DNA of 6,790 bases from Victivallis vadensis (GTDB lineage: Bacteria; Verrucomicrobiota; Lentisphaeria; Victivallales; GWF2-50-93). The notes beneath the pieces are model-generated. The model was given only the letters and a program-made list of their open reading frames with translations, ran no database searches and was not told the DNA's origin. Position numbers and translations under genes: made by a program. Below, piece after piece: positions 1 through 6,199 of this stretch. Position 1 is the first letter of the stretch, and each line of letters starts with the position of its first letter. The stretch is from positions 1 through 6,790 of the forward strand of contig DYRX01000237.1 in assembly GCA_020718525.1 (NCBI GenBank), read 5' to 3'.

Positions 1-315
1 ATCTCTTTAATCGAAAAGGGGTTTAACGTTGCAATAACTCCCGATGGCCCGCGGGGCCCCAAATATAAAATGAGCAATGGACCGGTGCTTATAGCGAGCA
101 TCACAGGAAGACCAATCCTCCCCGTTTGCCTGGACTCTTCGTCATATTGGGAGCTCAATAGCTGGGACAAATTCAGAATTCCAAAGCCATTCTCGGAGCT
201 GAGACTTATTCTTGATGAGCCAATTTACATTCCTAAAGATCTAGATGACGAAGCCATCGAGAAATGGAGGCTTATCCTCGAAAAAAAATTGAACTCCATC
301 GGAGACTGCAGGTAA
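1..315 (+). CDS. DUF374-family lysophospholipid/LPS acyltransferase, C-terminal part (5' end outside window)
   Basis: The frame is open from base 1 and ends at TAA 313-315, giving the last 104 residues. Fragment residues 13-22 read TPDGPRGPKY, the hallmark block of DUF374 proteins, which belong to the glycerolipid/lipid A acyltransferase (LPLAT) superfamily. It is followed by a stretch with PILPV and then SWDKFRIPKPFS, also typical of this family, and by the DEPIYIP strand near the end. The family is usually about 210-230 residues, so roughly the first half, including the HX4D catalytic motif, should lie to the left. An internal ATG at 70 is not the real start, because the family block begins before it. 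Members are thought to acylate a lipid A-like or lysophospholipid acceptor at the inner membrane, but exact substrates are mostly unproven. The gene converges on gltX with 2 nt between the stop codons. The family call is firm; substrate is unknown. Confidence 0.88.
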   Translation: MSLIEKGFNVAITPDGPRGPKYKMSNGPVLIASITGRPILPVCLDSSSYWELNSWDKFRIPKPFSELRLILDEPIYIPKDLDDEAIEKWRLILEKKLNSIGDCR

Positions 316-317
316 CA

Positions 318-1901
318 TTAGTTTGAATATTCTTTTATTCTGCTGATGCTCCGGTCTTTTCCGAGCAGTTCCATTGTCTCGTAAATTCCGGCACCTGTAG
401 TTTTTCCGCTCACAGCAATTCGCAATGCCTGATTGAGCTTGCCTTCAGGAATATTTGCAGAGATCTCAGCCTTCCTTATGGCCTTTTCAATCTCGGGCGC
501 GGAAAATCCTGGCAGTTCGGCGAGCTCCTTTTCAAGAGATGCAAACGCCTTGAAAATCTCCGGCTTTTTCAAATTTTTGTCTATGGCCTTCTGATCCTTT
601 TCGTAGTCGTCAAAAAAGAAATATTTCCATTCAAGAGGCTGTTTCAGCGTCTTGGTTCTCGACTGCATGAGGGCGGCGACTTTTCCAAAAAGTTCCTCTT
701 GTCCACGCAGATCCCATCCCGCCTCGCTGCTGAGCATTTCAAACGTTGACTTTGCGAAATTCGCAGAAGGCATCTCCGCGATGTAATGCCCGTTCATGTT
801 CAGGAGCTTGTTCATGTCGAACTGGGCGGGAGAGCTTTTGATCCTCTCAATTCCGAAGTCGCGGATCATCTCCTCGACAGTCATTTTTTCCCTGTCGTCG
901 CCCGGCGACCATCCAAGAAGAGCGAGGTAGTTGAAAAGGGCGTCCGGCAGAAAGCCTTTGGTGCGGAAATCGCCGACATATGCGTCTCCATCACGCTTGC
1001 TATATGGTTTTCCGGACTGATTGACGATCATGGGAAGATGAGCATAGCGTGGTATCGGCGCGCCAAGGGAGGCAAAGAGAAAGATGTGCCTGTATGTGTT
1101 CTCAACATGATCGTCTCCCCTCACAATGTGGCTCACCTTCTGGCTGATGTCGTCGCAGACGTTTGCCAGATGGAAGACGGGAGTTCCATCGCTTCTCTCG
1201 ATGATGAAGTCCTTCATGCTGTCGAGCGGTTTCGCCAATTCCCCCTTTATCATGTCGGTAAAAAAGATCTCACGCCTTTTGAATTCGATTCTCGATATTC
1301 CCTCGAATCTTCGCAGTTCATTGCTCTCAAGAATCGAGCTGACCGATTTTTCCAGATCGAAGACGCATGCGGAATTCTTGTCGAAGAGGCGCAGTCCTCT
1401 GAAGCCTGCCAGCGAAGCGCTTTGAGGAGATGCACCCCCCTTCGCGTTCGGAATCGAGTAGGAGATGCCGAATGGTGAAATCTCGAAAGGAGATTCCGCA
1501 TGGCATATTATTGATGCCTGTCCTGATTCTCTCACAAATGGCAGAGTCTCTGCATTCCAGGGCAGAATAAAGAGAATAGGAGCGTTTCCGGCGTTGTCTT
1601 TGCGGCGCGCCCATTTGCCTTCCACAAGTTTTTTCGCGGCGGCTCTATGGGACTCCAGCATTGAGCTCTGATATAAAATTTCTCCATCATAGGAAAGTCC
1701 AAGCCAGTCCATGCACTCAAGAAGCGTCTTTATCGCCTCTTGCGTCGAACGCTCTCTGTCCGTATCCTCGACACGCAGAAGAAATTCAGCACCGCTGTGT
1801 CTTGCGAAAAGCCAGTTGAATATTGCAGTTCTTATGTTTCCTATATGCACATGGCCGGTCGGAGACGGCGCAAATCGGACTCTCACATGATTTTCTGACA
1901 T
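318..1901 (-). CDS. gltX: Glutamyl-tRNA synthetase (class I, GltX) with enlarged, zinc-ligand-free CP1 region
   Basis: Charges tRNA(Glu) with glutamate in the cytoplasm using ATP. The 527 residues show the class I signature: FAPSPTG at 10-16, the HIGH-type motif as HIGN at 19-22, and RVEDTDRERS at 43-52. SDGTPVFHLANVCDD (237-251) and RGDDH (261-265) follow, then the KMSKS-type loop as PYSKR at 299-303. LLGWSPGDD lies at 328-336. The rest (about 370-527) fits the helical anticodon-binding domain. The usual bacterial length is about 470-500. The excess sits between residues about 97 and 208, where the CxC...C zinc site of the E. coli type would be; no CxC is present. The ATG at 1899-1901 puts the catalytic block at the expected distance and has an AAAGG Shine-Dalgarno 8 nt upstream. 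The HEAT-protein stop is 1 nt before this start, so the two are probably co-translated. Whether it is discriminating or also charges tRNA(Gln) cannot be told here. Confidence 0.95.
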   Translation of the reverse strand: MSENHVRVRFAPSPTGHVHIGNIRTAIFNWLFARHSGAEFLLRVEDTDRERSTQEAIKTLLECMDWLGLSYDGEILYQSSMLESHRAAAKKLVEGKWARRKDNAGNAPILFILPWNAETLPFVRESGQASIICHAESPFEISPFGISYSIPNAKGGASPQSASLAGFRGLRLFDKNSACVFDLEKSVSSILESNELRRFEGISRIEFKRREIFFTDMIKGELAKPLDSMKDFIIERSDGTPVFHLANVCDDISQKVSHIVRGDDHVENTYRHIFLFASLGAPIPRYAHLPMIVNQSGKPYSKRDGDAYVGDFRTKGFLPDALFNYLALLGWSPGDDREKMTVEEMIRDFGIERIKSSPAQFDMNKLLNMNGHYIAEMPSANFAKSTFEMLSSEAGWDLRGQEELFGKVAALMQSRTKTLKQPLEWKYFFFDDYEKDQKAIDKNLKKPEIFKAFASLEKELAELPGFSAPEIEKAIRKAEISANIPEGKLNQALRIAVSGKTTGAGIYETMELLGKDRSISRIKEYSN

Positions 1902-1902
1902 T

Positions 1903-4248
1903 TCATTCGCCTTTCAATTTTTGTTTTTCAATCCGCCGGAGAACGAGCAGAGCGGATTCCCTGACGTTCTCATCTCCATCGCAAAGAAGCGGCTCGACAA
2001 GCTCCTTGAACTCAGCCAAGCCGTCAAAAAAGAGCATCGCACTCAATGCATAATATTTCGAGTCATCTTCTTTATCGGATGATAGAGCAATCTCGAACGC
2101 CTTGATGCCTTTTCCGTCAAGAACAGCCTGCGCCATCTGCGATAGTGTCTCGGAATTGTCGTTGCAAAGATTTTCTAGAATTTTTATCCGCTCCGGATCT
2201 GTGCTTGCAATCATACAGCAAAGAATCGCAAAGCGCTCCCAATATGCCTGATTCTTTTTGATAGATTCTGCGATTTCCAGAACACATGAATTGTCACCCA
2301 GCAAGGTAATTGCCACGTTGCAGGCGAAGCGCTCATTTGTGTTCTTTTTAAGTTGAGATTGAGATTTTTTCAGAGCAGGGATTGCGCTTCTGTCGCGTAT
2401 CTCAGCCAAAGCAAACGCTGAGCCAAAAACTGTATCTTTCCTTTCCAATGCCTTCTCGAGGAAGGGCAAAGCTCTGTTGTCGTAGATATGACCGAGAGCC
2501 CAGCACGAAGCTTCCGCTGGACTGTCCTTGCCCTGGTCTCCGACAAGAGCAGAGATGGCGTCCAACGCGGCAGAATCTCCGATCATCCCCAAGGCGTTGG
2601 CAATTCTGCTTACGACAGTTTTTTCCTTTTCTGTCTGAAGAAGATCCAAAAGAAGATTCATCGCATCCTTTCCGCCGATCCATGCGATTCCGGAAATTGC
2701 CGCCTTTCGGATATTTGAATCTGAGTTGCTGAGATAGGAGCGCAAAATATCAAATGCTCCAGGAGAATTTTGAAAGGCAATTCCCTCCATAATAGCAGAA
2801 ATGACTTCCGAATTGGATTCGCTTCTCAATGCGGATGAGAGCGCCTTTTCCGACTCTTCGCATTTTATTTTAGACAAAGCCTTGGCGGCGGATTCGCGCA
2901 GGAGATGGTCTGCGTCGCCGCTCAGCCTCTCGCAAAGTATGGCGCGTGCCCGAGGAGCGTCAATTCTGCCGATCGCGGTCAATAGTATTATGCGGTACTT
3001 CGAATTCGAGCTTTTTTCCAATTGCTCCGTAAGCGCCTGCAAGGCTGAAGTATCGCGCATCATGCCCAGTGCCCAGGCAAGCCGAGCGTTTGTCAGATTG
3101 TCTTCAAGTCCGTAGCAGTATTCTCCGCCTACGTAATTGTTTTCATACGAGTCCCCCGTGCCATGAGATCCTCCAAAAAGAGTGCCTGACGAAGGCTTTA
3201 ACTCGGAGGGGGCCTCTTTTTTTACGATTGGAAATTCCGCTAGAATTTCCGGAAACGCCTCCAATTCACGGAATTTTCCGAGACATTCCCCAATCATGCT
3301 TTTTATGTTCTCATCTTTTTCTGCGCGAAACGCTTCCAGCAACTGCTTTCCCAAAGATTTGTCCCCGCATTTGCTTATGCCCATTGCCGCTTCGAAACGA
3401 ATAGCCGGCTTTGCCTCGCTCCTCAAAAGATCCATTAGGATGGGGATGCAAGCCTTTTTGGGCATTCTACCGATCGCTTTGACAATCGCCTGAAGGGCGC
3501 TTTCGTCTTTTTCTGTCATGAAAGCTTCAACGATGGCATTCTGGACATCGGGAAGATTTGCGAAATTCGCAAGTGAGCCGACAGCGGCAGTCCTGATCTC
3601 AGGATCTTTCTCCGACTTTAGCGCAAAAGAAAGAAAATTTATTGCGGCTTCATCGTCATAGTGCTCAATTCCCTCGATTATTTTCTTTTTCGCGCTATTG
3701 TCGCGCTCCTTGGCAAAAGTGCTGATGAGAAGCGGGAGGGAAGCCGGATCTCCAATTTCTCCAAGCGATTCGGCGGCTGTGCCTCTCACTTCCGCGTCAG
3801 AGTCAGAAAGCAGTGCGTCGGTCAATACGGGAATTGAAGAATTATTGCCCAGATCGCCAAGCAAATCCGCGCAGAGCCAACGCTCCTCTTTTCTGGCAGA
3901 TGTTTTAAGATGCTTCTCTAAAACAGGACGTGCGGAATCGCCAAATTCCATAATCTTGCTTGCTATATCGTATTTTGAAACGTAGTCTTCGCTGTTGAAA
4001 ACTGGAGATGCCCTTGACATTCCAAGCAGGCGCGGAACCTGTGCCCAAATGGTTTTTGCAATCAGTCTGAAAGATGAAGACGATGACATAGAATAGTCGT
4101 CAGGAACGCTTCGAATCAGTCTCGCCACCTGCATCTCCTCGCTCCTGCCAAAAGCTTGAAACCCACCGGGTATAATAAAAAAAAGAAGGGCGGCGCAAAG
4201 CGCTACACAAAAGAGGGCAAAGGACAGAATCTTCAGCTTGCTGTTCAT
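1903..4248 (-). CDS. Membrane-anchored HEAT-repeat (PBS-lyase-like repeat) protein of unknown function
   Basis: A 781-residue protein I cannot tie to a named family beyond its repeats. Residues 7-26 form one hydrophobic segment after a short basic start (K4, K6), so it is a signal anchor, or a signal peptide possibly cut after A32-F-G34. A serine run lies at 55-59. From about 89 to 337 and again from about 383 to 775 there are degenerate helical repeats of roughly 31-37 residues with the HEAT pattern: a proline/leucine helix (as in IPVLTDALL), an acidic turn, then a helix such as VRGTAAESLGEIGD. I estimate 18-20 repeats. Between the blocks, at about 338-381, is a Gly/Tyr/Ser-rich linker. HEAT solenoids are protein-binding scaffolds; no catalytic motif is visible. 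Most of the chain probably faces the periplasm. The start ATG overlaps the ispE stop (ATGA) and has TAAGGA 7 nt upstream. Location and role are inference; the repeat call is firm. Confidence 0.88.
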   Translation of the reverse strand: MNSKLKILSFALFCVALCAALLFFIIPGGFQAFGRSEEMQVARLIRSVPDDYSMSSSSSFRLIAKTIWAQVPRLLGMSRASPVFNSEDYVSKYDIASKIMEFGDSARPVLEKHLKTSARKEERWLCADLLGDLGNNSSIPVLTDALLSDSDAEVRGTAAESLGEIGDPASLPLLISTFAKERDNSAKKKIIEGIEHYDDEAAINFLSFALKSEKDPEIRTAAVGSLANFANLPDVQNAIVEAFMTEKDESALQAIVKAIGRMPKKACIPILMDLLRSEAKPAIRFEAAMGISKCGDKSLGKQLLEAFRAEKDENIKSMIGECLGKFRELEAFPEILAEFPIVKKEAPSELKPSSGTLFGGSHGTGDSYENNYVGGEYCYGLEDNLTNARLAWALGMMRDTSALQALTEQLEKSSNSKYRIILLTAIGRIDAPRARAILCERLSGDADHLLRESAAKALSKIKCEESEKALSSALRSESNSEVISAIMEGIAFQNSPGAFDILRSYLSNSDSNIRKAAISGIAWIGGKDAMNLLLDLLQTEKEKTVVSRIANALGMIGDSAALDAISALVGDQGKDSPAEASCWALGHIYDNRALPFLEKALERKDTVFGSAFALAEIRDRSAIPALKKSQSQLKKNTNERFACNVAITLLGDNSCVLEIAESIKKNQAYWERFAILCCMIASTDPERIKILENLCNDNSETLSQMAQAVLDGKGIKAFEIALSSDKEDDSKYYALSAMLFFDGLAEFKELVEPLLCDGDENVRESALLVLRRIEKQKLKGE
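1910..1914 (-). promoter_or_regulatory. Ribosome binding site of gltX, inside the end of the HEAT-repeat gene
   Basis: AAAGG on the minus strand sits 8 nt before the gltX ATG (1899-1901) and within the last sense codons of the HEAT gene, whose TGA is at 1903-1905. It supports the chosen gltX start. Confidence 0.65.
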
Positions 4249-5108
4249 GTATGCGTCCTTATGACTGTCAGCGCCGATCCGTATTTCAATGAGAAAAAGC
4301 TGGCGGCCTTGTCAGCATCATCTCCGGATGCGAAAAGTCCGAAAAGACTTGGACCGCTCCCGCTGATTTCAGCCGACATAGCTCCTTCTGAACACAGTTC
4401 GTCTCTCAATATCTGCAGAAGGGGAAATTTCAGATAGAGCGCCGCCGCCAAATCGTTGCGCAGCAATTTAGACACCCCCACTTGATTAGCATCCGCAAGT
4501 TGACGTATCATTTCATTCAGACTCGGATGCGGATCGGGATTTAAGATAATATTAGTATAAGCCCATGATGACGAGACAGGAAATTTGGGATTCAAGAGCA
4601 GGATATCAAAGCTTGTCGAGAGACGTATGGGTGTCAATTTTTCGCCAATTCCTGTCGCCGCAGATGGAGACGGATTCAGAAAGAAGGGGACGTCAGCTCC
4701 GATTTCTGCACTGACGGAACGGATCTCAGCTTCCGAAAGAGCATTGTATTCATTCTGAAGAATTCTCAGCAGTGTCGCGGCGTTCGCACTGCCGCCGCCA
4801 AGGCCTGCGGCAACTGGGACATTCTTCTTTATGCCAATCTTCCAGGAGGGCGCAATATTTGCGGATTTCGCATATTTCATCGCCGCCTTCCAGCAGATGT
4901 TCGACTCGTCTCTGGGAATCAAGTCCGAATCGCCGGAGACAGAAAGCCCCTCGCTTTCAAGAAACTCGACGCTGACAAGATCCGACGGATGCGTCAGAGG
5001 AATGAATATGGTCTCTATTTCATGGTATCCGTCAGGGCGCCTGCCAAGAATCCTGAGATAAATGTTGATCTTCGACGGGCTTGCCAGGCTTGAAATTCCG
5101 GTTTTCAT
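4245..5108 (-). CDS. ispE: 4-diphosphocytidyl-2-C-methyl-D-erythritol kinase
   Basis: Phosphorylates the 2-hydroxyl of CDP-methylerythritol with ATP, the fourth enzyme of the MEP route to isopentenyl diphosphate, in the cytosol. All three GHMP-kinase motifs are visible in the 287 residues: SPSKINIYL at 10-18 (catalytic Lys13, Asn15), the glycine-rich phosphate loop PVAAGLGGGSANAA at 98-111, and AEISGSGPSLFGLF at 246-259. GRRPDGYHE (22-30) is the IspE-specific substrate-side motif, and Asp139 in GADVPFFL (137-144) is the expected catalytic aspartate. Length is normal for IspE. The start overlaps the stop of the oxidoreductase gene by 4 nt (ATGA), with only a weak AGAG 5 nt upstream, so translation probably depends on coupling. 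Its own stop overlaps the HEAT-protein start the same way. No oddity in the active site. Confidence 0.96.
   Translation of the reverse strand: MKTGISSLASPSKINIYLRILGRRPDGYHEIETIFIPLTHPSDLVSVEFLESEGLSVSGDSDLIPRDESNICWKAAMKYAKSANIAPSWKIGIKKNVPVAAGLGGGSANAATLLRILQNEYNALSEAEIRSVSAEIGADVPFFLNPSPSAATGIGEKLTPIRLSTSFDILLLNPKFPVSSSWAYTNIILNPDPHPSLNEMIRQLADANQVGVSKLLRNDLAAALYLKFPLLQILRDELCSEGAMSAEISGSGPSLFGLFASGDDADKAASFFSLKYGSALTVIRTHT
4256..4261 (-). promoter_or_regulatory. Ribosome binding site of the HEAT-repeat gene, inside the end of ispE
   Basis: TAAGGA on the minus strand lies 7 nt before the ATG at 4246-4248, within the last codons of ispE. Together with the ATGA overlap it supports this start and suggests translation by re-initiation as well as by direct ribosome loading. 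Confidence 0.7.
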
Positions 5109-6151
5109 TCAGACTCTTTTTTGATTTTGCGGACTTCGCAGAAATCTGCATATGCGTCCTTTCCGACGCTGTAGAGCGGATTTTTCATGTGATTCTTCCT
5201 GATCCCGGAAATGATCCGCGCCGCGAGTTCCAGAGTTGCCAGACCATCCTCGCCGGTCACCTTCATTTTCTGCAGGACGCCGCTTTCAATTGTCAATAGA
5301 GATGATCTGACAAAATCGTCTATCTCATCCTGGAGGGCGTTCCGGTCCGTCACGCAGAGGGGCCTGGAGGAGATTGCCCCGTCCTTGATTGAATATTCGA
5401 TCCCCGATTTTTTAGCGAAGTCTAGGGTCAGATAGGAGTCCCTGTGGAAAATTCTGATTTTTCTCGAGTATTCCTGGCTCATTCTGCTGGCGGTGATGTT
5501 GAGCACTGTTCCTTTTGAAAATCTGATCCTAGCGTTGGCGATGTCTTCGTCGTTGCATAAAACCGGCATTCCGACTGCGTCCACGGAAGAAGCCTTGTCT
5601 TTGAGAATCGCAAGAATTATGTCCAGATCGTGTATCATGAGATCAAGAACAATGCCGACTTCGGTGCCTCTCGGATAGAGCCCCGGTCTTGGCGGTGGAA
5701 ATGGCGCAAGTCTCTGCACTTCAATGAAAAGCGGCGGTGTTGAAAGGAGCCCGATGCTGTCGGTCAGCGGATTGTATCTTTCAACGTGTCCAACGCCGAG
5801 AACGAGATTTTTCTTTTTTGCAGATGCCACAAGCTGTCTAGCATGGGGGACTTCAGTCGTGATTGGCTTTTCAATGAGAACATGTTTCCCCATTTTCAGA
5901 AGGGGCATCGCCGTCTCGAAGTGGGCGAATGCCGGCACGGCGACGCTCAAGGCGTCGCATTCCGAAGCAAGGGCAATTGGATCCTCAAATTTTTTGCATG
6001 AAAACTCGGTGGACGCCTTCTCAGCCGCCTCCGAATTCATGTCATGGACGCCGACCAGCTCGGCATCCTGGTTCAATCTGTAGAATTTGGCGTGAAGCCT
6101 GCCAAGGGCACCGACTCCGACGACCCCGACTCTAAGTTTATTTTTGTGCAT
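5105..6151 (-). CDS. Gfo/Idh/MocA-family NAD(P)-dependent oxidoreductase, possible UDP-GlcNAc 3-dehydrogenase type
   Basis: A 348-residue soluble dehydrogenase of the sugar-oxidising Gfo/Idh/MocA family. The N-terminal Rossmann fold has VGVVGVGALG (8-17), with GxGxxG at 12-17. Asp37 at the end of strand 2 favours NAD over NADP. The family EKP motif is at 94-96, followed by GHVERYNP (121-128). The C-terminal domain has the DxxxH catalytic pair Asp170/His174 within LDLMIHDLD, preceded by a proline-rich loop PFPPPRPG at 150-157. The family has many substrates. The LDLMIHDLD and GHVERYNP blocks remind me of proteins encoded beside lpxA/lpxB, which include GnnA, the UDP-GlcNAc 3-dehydrogenase that starts 3-amino-sugar lipid A synthesis. 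That resemblance is from memory, and no aminotransferase partner (GnnB) lies in the window. The start has GGAG 8 nt upstream; the gene follows cysS by 48 nt and overlaps ispE by 4 nt. Confidence 0.9.
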   Translation of the reverse strand: MHKNKLRVGVVGVGALGRLHAKFYRLNQDAELVGVHDMNSEAAEKASTEFSCKKFEDPIALASECDALSVAVPAFAHFETAMPLLKMGKHVLIEKPITTEVPHARQLVASAKKKNLVLGVGHVERYNPLTDSIGLLSTPPLFIEVQRLAPFPPPRPGLYPRGTEVGIVLDLMIHDLDIILAILKDKASSVDAVGMPVLCNDEDIANARIRFSKGTVLNITASRMSQEYSRKIRIFHRDSYLTLDFAKKSGIEYSIKDGAISSRPLCVTDRNALQDEIDDFVRSSLLTIESGVLQKMKVTGEDGLATLELAARIISGIRKNHMKNPLYSVGKDAYADFCEVRKIKKESE

Positions 6152-6159
6152 GCAAATAT

Positions 6160-6163
6160 CTCC
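6160..6163 (-). promoter_or_regulatory. Ribosome binding site of the Gfo/Idh oxidoreductase gene
   Basis: GGAG on the minus strand, 8 nt before the ATG at 6149-6151. It lies in the 48-nt gap after cysS (6152-6199), the longest non-coding stretch in the window. The gap holds no obvious promoter or hairpin terminator, which supports read-through from cysS. Confidence 0.7.
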
Positions 6164-6199
6164 AATCCGGTTTTCCTAGCGAGCAAAGGCGAAATGCGT

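Noticed and set aside
269..288. Short GAGG/CCTC hairpin next to an A-run near the acyltransferase end, considered as a gltX terminator on the minus strand
   Set aside because: On the minus strand the T-run comes before the stem rather than after it, which is the wrong order, and the stem is only four or five pairs.
347..367. Hairpin TGCT-CGG / CCG-AGCA with a bulged C, just after the acyltransferase stop
   Set aside because: No T-run follows on the plus strand and it lies within gltX coding sequence, so it is not a convincing intrinsic terminator.
786..1478. Open frame of 230 codons on the plus strand inside gltX
   Set aside because: It lies antisense to the catalytic core of a well-supported GltX, shows no recognisable domain, and its length is explained by the codon pattern of the gene opposite.
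1056..1611. Two copies of the 8-base palindrome GGCGCGCC within gltX
   Set aside because: They encode ordinary residues of GltX, and there is no third copy or linked structure suggesting a regulatory or recombination role.
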